Assembly: GCF_019578655.1 (NCBI RefSeq)
Contig: NC_063262.1
Span: 8,005,582 to 8,069,581, forward strand
Source: Ricinus communis
Lineage: Eukaryota > Streptophyta > Magnoliopsida > Malpighiales > Euphorbiaceae
Length of the DNA: 64,000 nucleotides
Direction: 5' to 3'
The position numbers and the translations under genes are program-made. The notes under the pieces were generated by a model. The model saw only the letters and a program-made list of their open reading frames with translations, was not told the origin of the DNA and ran no database searches. Of this stretch, positions 24,458 through 36,094 are shown one piece after another (the first letter of the stretch is position 1; each line of letters starts with the position of its first letter).

Positions 24458-25512
24458 TTATACTTTACATGTAGTATGGAATATGTTTTCCCTTTGAGCG
24501 TCATCATCAATAGGTTGTAAATTAAGAGCTCTAAAAGTTATAAGTACATTACTAACCTCACCCAATTGCACATCATCACATTCTTCCAACTCAGGCATGT
24601 ATAGGTAATCCTCCTCACCTGGTTCAGATTCTTCATCACTCTTAAAGACCACTTCACCACCTCGAATTGCCATGGTTCGCTTGTTTGGACATTGGGAAGA
24701 TATATGTCCATACCCCAAACACTTGAAGCATTGCACTTTCTTTGATTTGAGGTCACTTTGCGTCGTTGGTTTAGTGTTAACATCAAATTTAGGGGCTGGC
24801 TTGATGTCCTTTGATGCCTCACGACCCTTGTTAGGTTGCTCCCTTTCCATGCGTTACTCCATTTTGAGCTAGGGGCATCACTTCTGCTCTTGGTTTTTAA
24901 TTGCTTTTCTACCTTTATGGCCATGTGCAACATATCCTCCATCTCTAGATAATGCTGCAATTCAATTATGTTAGCAATATCACGATTCAAACCATGCAAA
25001 AATCTTGCCATTGTGGCTTCCCTATCCTCATCTATATTGGCTCTAATCATAGCTATCTCCATAGATTGCCAATACTCCTCAACACTCTTACTACCTTGTA
25101 CTAGATTTTGTAACTTGTTGTACAAATCACTTTGGTAGTGCGATGGCACAAACCTTTTACGCATAATGCGTTTAACCTCATCCCATGAACCAACTTCGTG
25201 TTCCCCATGACGCCTACGACCACTCACCAATTGATCCCACCAAATGGCAGCATAATCACAAAATTCAACAACAGCAAGTTTAACCTTTTTAGACTCGCTA
25301 TAGTTATGACATTCAAAAACCCTTTCAACCTTCTTTTCCCACTCCAAATAAACTTCAGGGTTACTCTTACCATGAAAAGATGGTATTTTCATCTGAATGC
25401 TACCCAAATTAGTGTCAATTTTGGGTTGGAGATTATGTCTAGACTCTTTAGACTCACTTTCTTGGTCATTATCAGAACCATCCCCTTTAGACGTTTTAGG
25501 CATATCTTTCAA
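24458..25512 (-). pseudogene. gypsy gag with CCHC zinc knuckle
   Basis: The frame from 25512 contains a retrotransposon gag domain (about residues 40-200, with AAIWWDQL and YWQSMEIAM). At about 24850 the reading changes frame. The second frame (24850-24458) carries the zinc knuckle CFKCLGYGHISSQC, followed by an acidic tail. The gag domain is basic and glutamine-rich as expected for a nucleocapsid precursor. The frameshift before the knuckle would block a normal Gag. Confidence 0.9.
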
Positions 25513-26260
25513 TAACCTAGTTAATTTGTCATCTTATTTTTGAAATTGTTTTGTCATATGTTCTACTACGTCTCTCAATGTATAAGCTAAATTTTCCAAA
25601 GTCAATGATGGTTCAGATGACATGGTTAAACCAAAAGACTAGGAAAGAAAACAAAAAAAAAAGGACGTGATCAAGTGTTATACTTTGGAGGCTTCTTATA
25701 GTTAAAGGCAAAACAAGAAAAGATCACTCCCTCACGTGTTTCACTCACAAAGAATTGAATTCCTTAAAGAAATTAAATCAAATTGTTCTAGTAATCACAA
25801 GAACAAGTTTTTCACAACCTCTTAACGTTTTACTAATTCTGAAGTTCAATAGAACACTCGTGAATCAATAAAACGAATTATAAGCGTGTGAACAAAACAA
25901 GCTTACAACTAATCGAACAAGACTCAATTAACCCAAAAGAAAAGCTTTTTAAGAGAAAACAAAAAAAATTACCCAAATCAGAATTATAAGAATGAAGAAC
26001 AACTCCAATTAATTAAAAGGAATTGCGGAATGAATCAATCAAGAGTCAATTCTTTGAGAACTACCCAACACATTTGTTAGGGTTAGTTTTCCGTTCCTTC
26101 CTTTTTTTTTTTTTGGAAATCTGCCTTGGTATGCGGTCAGCAATGAAAATAGTATACTTTCTTTTTTATTTATAATGATGCGAACAGAAATTGAGATGAA
26201 ATAGAAGACAGACTCTTTAATTGAAAAAAATGAACCAACTAACAAGTTTGGCTCGATATC
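25513..26260 (-). other. gypsy leader between 5' LTR and gag
   Basis: Non-coding leader in element sense. A primer-binding-site remnant is present at 26250-26261 (minus-strand TGATATCGAGCC). No other structure was recognised. Confidence 0.6.
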
Positions 26261-27229
26261 AGATAATCTGAACTCGTAGGATACGTTCAAATACCAAGAT
26301 AAGTAATGGTGAGAAAATCAAACTGATAAACGTTCTCCCTATTTAAGAGGAAGCACCCTTACCAATAAGTTCGAATTTGTCGCCCCAAAATCTAACTTGA
26401 AAGTTTGCAATTGATTATGGAACTAACAAACTTAGCAATAGAACTACTAAGCCCTTTAGTTATAAATAGATGAAGAATGTTCAAACAACTCAAGAAACTA
26501 ATAAAAAGTTAATTGATTGATCAAACATGTAGATATGAAACTAAATCAAACAAGTTAATTTAATCTCAAGAAATTCAATAAGGAACACCTTAAGGAATAA
26601 GAGTTAACAACTCAAATAAAACTTCATTCGGGAAATGTATATTGATCTTATGTCCTTTAAATGAAATACATAGCTCTATTTATAGAGTCTTGAAATGATT
26701 CTAACCCTAAAAAGGACTAAGAGATAAGCAATAAAGAATCAAACCCTAAAAGACTTCTAATGTGCCTCATACTGTAAGCATAAGTGGTGGCTGTCCTAGG
26801 GTTAGGTAAGACCTCCAATGCTTCTAGAAACCCTAATGTGCAGCCCAATGCTTAGGGTGCGGCCCAATGCTTCAAGAAACCCTAATGTGCAGCCCAATGC
26901 TTAGGGTGCGGCCCAATGCTTCAAGAAACCCTAATGTGCGGCCCAATGCTTCTAGAAACCCTAGGAAAGCCTGTTGACTTTGATCCCTGATCTTTGACCT
27001 TGACCTTGTTCCATGACCAGAAGTTTAAGCTTCATTAATAGCAATTAATGTCACTATCTTCAAGGCGTTGTTATCTTCATTAAAAGCACCATCATTAGCC
27101 ATCTTCAAAACATGCTCCAAGTAAGAATTTAAGGCTTGCTTGAACTTTTTACTCCTTGCTCATGTCATTGGTCCTCCATAGGCTAGTGGATCCATGCTAG
27201 TTGACTTAGATGCATCCTTGGTTACATCA
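26261..27229 (-). repeat. 5' LTR of the gypsy element
   Basis: It is collinear with the left LTR but about 95 bp longer, partly through a 49-bp tandem duplication at 26828-26960. The inner boundary is set by the primer-site remnant and is accurate to a few bases. It ends CATCA and is followed by AAATT. Confidence 0.9.
26828..26960. repeat. 49-bp tandem duplication within the gypsy LTR
   Basis: A unit containing AAACCCTAATGTGCAGCCC and GGGTGCGGCCCAATGCTTC starts at 26828 and again at 26877, with a partial third copy. The other LTR has no such duplication, so it arose after insertion or during it. Confidence 0.85.
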
Positions 27230-27390
27230 AAATTGTACTAGACTTCTCCATTGGGCTTCTTTTATATTAATAATTTTGCATGTATAATCAAACATATTAT
27301 TGTTACTCAGGTTCTATTATTAACATTATCTTGTGACATGGGGCCTTTCTTTAGTTATTTAAGTTGTCTATCTTTTTTATAGTTATTGCT

Positions 27391-29055
27391 ATGGAAACTT
27401 ATGTTACTAAGAACATACGTAAAGAAAATATTTCATGTAATCCTGAATTACAAGTTTTTAGTCCTAAAGAACAAGAGGAATCCATTGTAGTATATAGTTC
27501 AATCGAATCTCTACAAACTACTTTTTAAAAGAAAAGTGATGGTTTATGGTCACTTTTAGTGTTCAATACTTCATATAATCATGAGCCTTATAGATATATG
27601 TCTGGTCATCCTTCTCGTTGTTGTCTTTCAGATTAAAAAAATAATACGTGTAAAAGAAATAACACAAGCCAAGATAAATCTCGAAAAATTCTTTCCTCTC
27701 TAAAAAAAGTAATCCTAATATGCTGGCTATTTCTAAAAAAGTTTACAATATGAAAGCTAAGATTTGGTGAGAATATTTAGCTGGTCGTACTATGATTCAA
27801 GCTTTATTGGAAGAACTTGGTAAGTGTGGATTTACATATAATGTGAACACATAATTCAAATGGTCATATGACACATTTATTTTTTGCTCATCCTAAATCT
27901 ATATTGTTGACAAAGAACTATTCAACTGCTTTTATGATGGATTGCACATATAAAATGAATAGATACAAAATGCCATTACTTGACATTGTGGGGGTTTCTT
28001 GTTTCAACACTTCTTTTAATTCATGTTTTGCTTTTTTGCAAAAGGAGGAAGAAGAATATTATATTTAGACTTTGACAATGTCTGGTAATATCCTGGGTGT
28101 TGATTTTCATCCTTCAATTATTGTATCTGATAGAGAATTAGCACTCATGAATGTAATTGGAGTTGTGTTTCCAAGAACTGCCAATCTCTTATGTATATGT
28201 CACATCGAAAATAATATTTTGACTAAATGCAAATCTCAATTCAAAGAAGATAAAGAGTGAGATGTTTTTTTGTCTAATTGGTCTATGTTATCAAATTCCA
28301 TTACTCAAATAGAGTTCGAAAAAGATTTATAAAATTTAAAGATCAATATAAGGAGAAGATGTGAAATCTTAATTATTTAAGAACAACATGGCTTCCTTTC
28401 AAAGAACGCTTTGTCATTGCATGGACAAATAAATATTTGCATTTTGAAAATTCTGTTACTTCAAGAGTTGAAGGTGCACACTCGACTTCTAAAAAGTACT
28501 TGCAAGTTTCAACATGTAATTTGGTAAAGGTAAAGAATAAGATATGTCTTGTTACTGAGAATCAATTTCAAGAAATCAAGGCTCAATTGTCAAGTGAAAA
28601 GATGAGAGTTCCTCATCATTTTTACATTCTATTTTTTGGGATCTTGTCACACACATTTCTGTGTTTGCATTGGGTGAACTTTTCAAGAAATATGATATAG
28701 CAAGAACAAGCATGGGGTTGCCAGCTTATAAACGACATCTTATGTCAAGTGTGCGTCTTCCATGTGCACGTGAGATGAAAAGAATAAATTATGTGGTGTT
28801 AAGACTTGAAGTGATTCATCCACAATGAAGACTTGATATAAGGTCATTTTTAGATAATGATATTATTCAAAGTAATGATGAAGAACAATTCAAAGGAATA
28901 CTTCTTCGGTTGCAGCAAAACTACTTTGATTGGCTTATTTCAAAAAGAAAAGTTGTCTATATGCAAATCTCTCAACTTGTGAATATACACGATTCATTCT
29001 TGTATGAGCCAATAATTGCACCTCATAAAGATCGTCCATCAGGTTTGTTATAATT
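27391..29055 (+). pseudogene. MULE transposase, decayed
   Basis: From ATG at 27391 the sequence reads as an interrupted MULE transposase. The best blocks are LFFAHPKSI then MDCTYKMNRYKMPLLDIVGV (27877-27990), the start of the DDE transposase fold, and then IIVSDRELALMNVI (about 28120-28160) with its DRELA catalytic aspartate. The zinc-binding-like LLCICHIENNILTKCK (about 28190-28235) and an SRVEGAHSTSKKYL block (28455-28500) follow. Several in-frame stops and shifts separate these blocks. MULE transposases relate to the FAR1/FHY3 family, but no FAR1 DNA-binding domain was recognised here. The gene would transpose the element carrying the flanking TIRs. Confidence 0.88.
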
Positions 29056-29628
29056 TTTTTGTTATTTGTTAAATAAGAAATTATTATTGTTTGGTTTGAC
29101 GAGAATGTATGATGAAAATTGTATCATCGGGTTCAAGAATAAAAAAGAGAATAAATTCTACAAGACGAGATTCCTGAGCATATGAGATTGTTGAGAAGAT
29201 AAGAAAATATAGTACGTGTAACAGCTTTGTTCACAATAGTTATACATGCCAACATAAAGTTGATATCCATGGATCAAATTCTCAATGAACTACTAGTGTG
29301 CATGAAATGAGAACATAATAACAAATTTGAATAAATCCTTTTATGATTGACAACTTTTAAGGTTAGATTTTCCTTTTCTATGTTTTTAATATTTCTTTTC
29401 ACATATAATTAAATTGAAAAAGGTAAAAGATATCTTATAAACTTTTATTTAAGTTTTTGTACTTTTCTTAGTTATCTTTTTTTTTAGAGGATTTTTTTTA
29501 TTATCTCTTGAGTTGAAGTAACGTGATCTTCTCAATTTACCTACATCAAGTAATAGGATTAATTTTTATTTTATTTTGTAAGTTGTTGATATTTTTCATT
29601 AATTGTCTTAATTTTTTTTAAATTCGGT
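29056..29628. other. 3' internal MULE sequence
   Basis: AT-rich. No further coding block recognised between the transposase relic and the right TIR. Confidence 0.4.
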
Positions 29629-29813
29629 AGAGTGATGAAATAGAAAATATAAAAAAAAAGTATGCTAAAAATTGGAAGAATTCTAAAATGAGATATATTG
29701 ATATTTCAATTCTTTAAGAAAAGAATTAATTGAAGGGTACTTGAGTTACTTTTAAATTCGTTTCTAATTTAATTCTGGCCCTAGAAAAAATGGTTATGGA
29801 AATAGGGATAGTC
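29629..29813 (-). repeat. MULE right terminal inverted repeat
   Basis: It is the inverted partner of 19575-19760. It ends GGAAATAGGGATAGTC and is followed directly by the target copy AAATATTAA. Confidence 0.93.
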
Positions 29814-29961
29814 AAATATTAATTATTATTTGTGAATTTTAGATTCCTCATCCCATCAACCAACTACACTGGACGCGTGGGCAGCACATAGGAGAACGTT
29901 ATATTTGTAAATTAAATTTCATATAATTAATCAATTTCACGTCATGTCAATTATTTAATTT

Positions 29962-29962
29962 A

Positions 29963-30052
<90 letters not shown>

Positions 30053-30078
30053 GTTGTTGTTGTTGTTATTGCTATTGT
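29962..30078. repeat. (ATT)n microsatellite
   Basis: About 29 uninterrupted TTA trinucleotides run to 30049, followed by a short TTG run and a degenerate tail. Confidence 0.95.
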
Positions 30079-30089
30079 TTTTAATATTA

Positions 30090-31020
30090 TCTATATATAT
30101 TATGGGATGAGGACGACAATACAACATGTCACCTGATGGGTTGCATCAGAATCGTGTGCGCACCTGTAATAATTAGAGACAAATAACAAATGAATGATTA
30201 TGTGATGTGTCTTAGTCGAGCATAGCTCTCTACACTTACGAAATTGTAATTTGCTAGAGAAAAGGATCCTGGTCGAGCATTGCTTTCTAGGCACCGACTT
30301 TATTAATAATTAAATAACTAGATTGGTTATAAGGATATTGGTCGAACTTTGATCTTTTTAAGATCCAGTTTTATTGTAATAAGAAAGCCTATTAGATAGT
30401 AGATTTAAAGCCTAGAATCATACTAATGTTCTCGTCATGTTTTTAAATATTAAATTAAATAAATTTTCTACATTAATGACATAACGAGTGGATATTTATT
30501 TCCATAATTCATTTCATAGTAATATAATTGTATTTATGTGTATTTATATTTATTTTGATTATATGATTTTACCTTATTTTCGAGACTAACAGTTTCAAGT
30601 TATTTTTACCAAGTGGCAGATGTGATTTCCAATTACCCTCTTTTGTCAGCAATTTTTCCTTCATTGTGGGGCTTAAATGTAAAAAATTTATTTTATATTT
30701 GCAATCTAGATACTTTGTATCTAGCATCGGGTGTCTAGCAAACAATTTAAATTATATATGTATTAAGATGATATTGAATATTAATATTTGTGGTATGACA
30801 CTGTTATAAATTATTATGAATTTAGTATGCATGACTGGGATACTATTAAGGCTAGACTTGTTATGGATTTTGGTGGCCTTACGCGTACCTATTCCCTAAC
30901 ATTAGTCATAGGCTCACAGGTCGGGTCATTGATCATAGTCACCCAATAGGGTTGCTACCACTGATCGCTCTTTCTACAATTAAGTGATAACTTGGATTTC
31001 TAAATTGCCTTTCACAATAT
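30090..31020. repeat. Possible LTR-type relic
   Basis: Blocks such as GTATCTAGCATCGGGTGTCTAGC (near 30718), GGCCTTACGCGTACCTATTCC (near 30873), and a CACAGGTCGGGTCATTGATCATAGTCACC stretch resemble non-coding parts of plant gypsy LTRs known to me. No ends, target duplication or coding region were found. Extent and identity are tentative. Confidence 0.25.
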
Positions 31021-32570
31021 ATATATATATATATACACAAGTATTATTCATCATGTGCGTTGCATGCACAAATTAATATTAATAAAAATATTTGATAAAT
31101 TAGTATATAAAATAATATTTATAAACATATTTAGCTATTTTATAAATATTTTTATTGCATAATAGAAACTAATGTATTATTATGTACACTACAAACTCAA
31201 TAAATAATTAAACTTTAAATAAATTTATATAAAATTTATAAAATATTCTTTGTTTTGATTTAATGACTCATTATGGATCTAAATCACCATTTATAAAAAA
31301 TTATTTATTTTAGTTAAATAATTATTTGTTATCTTCTTAAAATAGTTTAATTATATTATTTTAATATTATTTAATAAAATATATTAAATAAAATCTCCAT
31401 GTTAATAAATAAAGAAATATGATAAAAATTCAACATTTTGGTTTAATATTTTTTTTAATTGTTAATTTTATAATATCATACTTTCAATAGTAATATTATT
31501 ATAGTTAAAAGATATAATTTTTATTTTTAAAGAAAAGATAGTAAGAAAAAACATAAAAAGAGATGAATAATAATTTTTCTTCATAAAAATAAGCAAAACA
31601 TTAATGGGTAAATATTAAATAGTAAATAAATATTAAAAATATGAATGATATTTTCTTTTATAGTGCTTGATATGTTGCAATGGATTCACAAACAATAAAG
31701 GAAGATTGAGTTATTTGAATTCAAACTATCTCAAAACTTTTGTTTACATTATATAAAAACTTAAATTTACAATACGTTAAAACAATAAAACTCAATTTCA
31801 TAAGTTAAAACAATAAAAATTTATTGACTACATGAAATAATTCACTTGCAATAATCCTACTAATAAAGTATATTAATAATAATAATAATGAACATATGAA
31901 TAAATATATTAATAAAATAAAATTAAAAGTATCATACCTTTTCTTTCTGAGTTATCTTCAATATTGGCAAAAAATTTATATTGAATCATCCAAAATCCAC
32001 CATAGGTATATTTTATATGATATAATAATTCATAAATTTTTTATAGGATTAGAAGTGTATATGAAATTATGATAAAATTATATGATTGAATTAGACTAAT
32101 CACTAACTAACTCTATTAAAATTAAAAAATTAAATTAATTATATATAAAATTAGAATAAAATTAGTTATTACTGATTAACACTAAAGATATCTTACTCAT
32201 TTTCCCTTTTTCGTGCTTTCATATACACACATATATATCTATACACACTCTAAGTCGAACACTGTGGTGAATTATGCTTTTATATTAGTCATATTAGTCA
32301 CTATAAAGAATTATTTTTATTTATTTTTAATCAGAGTGATCTAGAAGTCAAATATTATTTAATCTACTAAAAAATAATATATTCTTTAATAACTATTTAT
32401 TTTAAATAATTTATCGTCTCAATTTTAAAATTATTATAATTATAAATTTAATATTTTTTATTTTAATATAAAATAATAACGAGTTTATTCATTATAATTC
32501 ATGTAATATTATATATGCCTAGCAAATAACTTAAACCATTATTATTAATAATATTATATGATGTGATTTA
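31021..32570. other. AT-rich intergenic sequence
   Basis: Very AT-rich, with only short simple repeats (for example TA at about 31020). No gene or element was recognised. Confidence 0.5.
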
Positions 32571-32576
32571 ACTTCT

Positions 32577-33005
32577 GACCTGTTTAGTTCAAGGACAGCA
32601 ATAGAATCGTGAATGAGAATGAAAATAGAAATGAATGAGAATAGGAATGATTATCTTTTATATATCATTTGATTTGTATAGTGTAAGAATAAAATTATAG
32701 TTATTGTAAACACTAGTAATAATATTTAATTATTATAAAATAATATTATTTAATTTATTAATATAGCATGTAACAAATTTATCTAATTTTAAATAATAAG
32801 CTATTATTTGATTTATTTAACCATTTATAATTAGTTTGTCTTAATTCTCATAAAAATGAAAAATTTATTCCTTAAGGATGAGAAAGGAATGGGTGATTCT
32901 CGTTATTAAGTGAATCCATTCCAATTCTAAATTAATTTTTTACTAACAAAATACGTTTATTCTCATTCTCTTTCATACTCTATTTTTTCATCAACCAAAA
33001 GACCC
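32577..33005. mobile_element. Probable MITE related to the ASHH1 intron copy
   Basis: The left end GACCTGTTTAGTTCAAGG and the right end TTTTTTCATCAACCAAAAGACCC correspond to the two ends of the MITE at 41403-41859. The interior shares the AATGAGAATGA/CATTCTCATTC character. Length is similar (about 430 bp). No clean TAA duplication was seen, so its exact ends are less certain. Confidence 0.6.
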
Positions 33006-33116
33006 TTTTATATCTAATAGGAATACAAAGAATAAAATAATAACTTGTAATATTTCTTAGATCTTCTATTTTAAAAAATTGCCTAAGCCATTATTATTAA
33101 TAGTATTATATGATAT

Positions 33117-34140
33117 TGTTGAACCTTGAGGATTCCAAGCCTAGTTTGATGGTTATAAACAATCATTCAATGTATTTAATAACTTGCCTCAAACTGTATT
33201 TTACAAGGTTTAAGCAAAAACTCTTAAAATCTTAAGTAATAGCAAAACATGACAACTTCATGTCTGTGAAGAATTCTTCATGCCCATGAAGAATAAAAAT
33301 TCACACTTATGATTTTTTTGTTCCCACCCGTGAAACAATAAATACCAAAAAAAGCAAGAAAGAGATATAAAAACTTCACCTAGTTGTCCCAACCATGAAG
33401 ATCAAGCTTTACGCTCGTGACAAAGAGTTCACGCTCGTGAAAAGCAAGATTCTCATCCATGTATAATTTCGTGCCAAGACTTCATGCTTGTGGAAGGAAT
33501 GCTCGTAAAACTACATTTATTATAGTGGTTGAACTACTATTTACTCTCTTTATAAGCCATGACGATTCTTTTCTCCCATACGTATATAAAATTTATTTTT
33601 ATTTATTCTAGAGATTCCAAGAATATTTATTTTGAGCTTCATAATGTATCAACTTTCAACAACCATAAAAAATCTTTCTAATTCCATCTTGTAAACAAGT
33701 TTTAAGTTTACGCTTGATTCTTAGGTAGTTGAGTGATCCAATTGTTGTATTCAAAACTCAAAAGTGAGTTTGAGTGAGTGGGTAAAAAATTAATTGTAGT
33801 TGCAACTAAAATTGAGTGTCTTTGGTTATAGGTTCGAGTATTAATCAATTAGGAAAAACACTTGGATATAAGTTTCTGTGTGAACTTGTAAAATATAAAA
33901 GTTTCATCTACACATAAAATAGATTGTTACTAAATTCAAACTCTCAATTGCAATTGAGAGGGCGCAGACTATAAGAGTCGAATCTCTATAAATCAAGTGT
34001 CTCTCCAGTCTCTCACTATCTTTAAATACTTAATTTTCATTTCTTGCAATTTCAACATTTTTGATTTTCCATCTTTTCTTTAAACCCACAATTCACACTC
34101 CTTTTATGTGCTTTTAGTATCTTAGACATGAATTAACTTA
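33117..34140. repeat. Possible solo copia-type LTR
   Basis: It starts TGTTGAACCTTGAGG. A segment at 33870-34010 (GTGTGAACTTGTAAAATATA, then AAATCAAGTGTCTCTC) resembles the transcription-start and R/U5 part of plant copia LTRs. Internal CGTGAA/CATGAAG words repeat at 33255-33500. The right end and a target duplication were not identified. Confidence 0.3.
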
Positions 34141-34843
34141 CATACGGTAGAAATAAAAAAGAAAATATACTAAAATATAATTTATTTTTTATATACAATA
34201 AAAAATGTAGAAACATGAGTACCAAATATCGATTACTAGAAAAAATTGTAACCATAATATTTTTTTGAAAGATGATTATTTTAACTAAATATTAATCCAC
34301 ACCTAGTATAGCTTATAATAAATTATAAAATTTTAAGAAATTAAAAAATTGAAAATATGAGATTGTAAGGAAAGATAAAATTTAGATGAACCACTTATAA
34401 TTTAAATCTTATATAATTTTTCTAAGACTAAAAATGTATTTCTTAAAATTTAGTAATTACCTTATCTTTTATTATGTGAAATAAATACAATTATTTCTAT
34501 ACAAACTTTCAAAAATAAATTGTTATATGTTTTTATGTCGAATGTAAATTTTCATTTTAAGAAAAACATATAATTTATTTATTGTTAGCTTATAAATGAA
34601 TATGATTTTCATAAATCATAAACAATTTCATGTGTTGATATAAGAAAAGAAATCTAGATGAATCAATTATCTTTTAAAGGTTATGATGTTTTTAATATTA
34701 AAGTTGTTATAATTCTAATTTAGTAATTATTGTATTTTTTTTAGAAATAATAACGAATCCAATAATTAATATTTATATATAATATATGTAAATAAAAATT
34801 ATTAAAATACAAAACAATTTAAATAAGATTAATTATATTGTAA

Positions 34844-36089
34844 TGATGTTTCAAATTTAGTATTCACAAGTGTACGAATCGAATTATAATATGGGCAAGT
34901 TTACCACGAGGTCGATCTCACAAGAAACTGTAGAGTATATACTATAAGGACTAACTATCACAAAAAATCATTAAAAATAAATCTAACACTCTAAGCCAAT
35001 ATTTTGAGAATAGTTTAATGTTTAAATAAACTAGGAAGTGAAGATGCAAATGGAATAATTAATGAAAACTATATGATAAAATAGTATTTGGTCTAGCCAA
35101 TACTTAGTAATCCCCTTATTTTTTTCTTAAGCCCAGATCTAATGAATGAGATGGTGATGTGCCTTTTTTCTAAGTCACTCAAACTAATGATGCAACTTAA
35201 GTTTCTTATACCAACATATATTAAAGTAAAGATGGTGTCTCTAATACATTTAACCTAAAGATTTTCATAACAAATATTATTATTAAACTGATATGATGGT
35301 CAACTAACAATAATAAATGAAACTAATAAAGTTATAAAGGTAAAAAAATCATTCATTAAACATATATAAATAAGGTTCATACATACGTAAAAAAGTTAAA
35401 CTAAACACTCATAGAAATTAGCCTGACATATTTAATCCAATGGTGATTGTAATTAAATAGAAAGACATAAAAATAAAGCAGAAAATGAAAGCTCCTTCAA
35501 AATCTAGAAATTTTTCAAGATATGAAGATGATTGATCCTCACTCTCCACTTCTTGAAAAGCTTCTTAGATCTCCAAAGAGTAATGCAAAAACTAAAATTA
35601 AGTGTCTGTGGAAGATGAACTGTAGAGAATTACAGAGAGAAGAAATAATAGACAGATTCAGACTGAATGCTCTCCCCCTTTTTCTTGTTTAACTGCTCTT
35701 CACTACTTGTAGAGATTCCTTTTGCAGAGTCCCCCTCTAAGCACAATACCTCTAATAGTTATCACTTAACTATCCTAAATAAAAATAAATAACTTAAAAG
35801 TAGTTATCCATAATTACATGATAACTAATTAAAATTTTCTTATAGGTCTTGTATTTTTCGGCTAGGCCTGTGAAATTAGTAGTTCATGCGTCTTTAGTGT
35901 GAGCTTCAGCATCGACAGTCCAATTTAAACCTATTTATGTATATTTAGTTGATATTCTCCTTTTTTTAGCTATTAACACATGAAATTAGACAATAAAGCT
36001 AAAGTGAGATAATAAGCACATATTTTCACATATTATGTATACAAAACATACCAATAAATCACTAAAGCACCTTAAATATGAACCTATCA
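34844..36089. mobile_element. Solo LTR with target duplication
   Basis: A 1246-bp sequence runs from TGATGTTTCAAA to GAACCTATCA, with terminal TGAT...ATCA symmetry. A perfect 5-bp duplication TGTAA flanks it (34839-34843 and 36090-36094). The near-terminal block CAAGTGTACGAATCGAATTATAA then ACCACGAGGTCGATCTCACA is a familiar signature of a plant LTR-retrotransposon group. No internal coding region is present. It is therefore best explained as a solo LTR left by recombination between two LTRs. Family and orientation are not assigned. Confidence 0.85.
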
Positions 36090-36094
36090 TGTAA

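Larger units (their letters stand above)
20253..27229 (-). mobile_element. Ty3/gypsy LTR retrotransposon nested in the MULE
   Basis: LTRs lie at 20253-21126 and about 26261-27229. The target duplication AAATT is perfect (20248-20252 and 27230-27234). Minus-strand coding order is gag, protease, reverse transcriptase, RNase H, integrase, which defines Ty3/gypsy. Next to the left LTR the minus strand reads CAAAGAGGGGGGAA, a polypurine tract. Next to the right LTR it reads TGATATCGAGCC, a worn match to the initiator tRNA-Met primer site. No chromodomain was seen after the integrase. The pol region is far better preserved than in the two copia elements and is broken by only a few frameshifts, so the insertion is younger than its MULE host. 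Confidence 0.96.
19575..29813 (+). mobile_element. Mutator-like element (MULE), interrupted by a gypsy element
   Basis: Terminal inverted repeats of about 185 bp lie at 19575-19760 and 29629-29813. They match after reverse-complementing along their whole length, with shared blocks such as CCTATTTCCA, GAAACGAAT, TTCAATTAATTCTTTTCTTAA and TTTTAGAATTCTT. A perfect 9-bp target duplication AAATATTAA flanks them (19566-19574 and 29814-29822), the hallmark of Mutator transposition. A decayed MULE transposase lies inside on the plus strand at 27391-29055. Without the nested gypsy and its extra target copy, the element is about 3.26 kb. The transposase has stops, so this copy is not autonomous. Confidence 0.95.
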
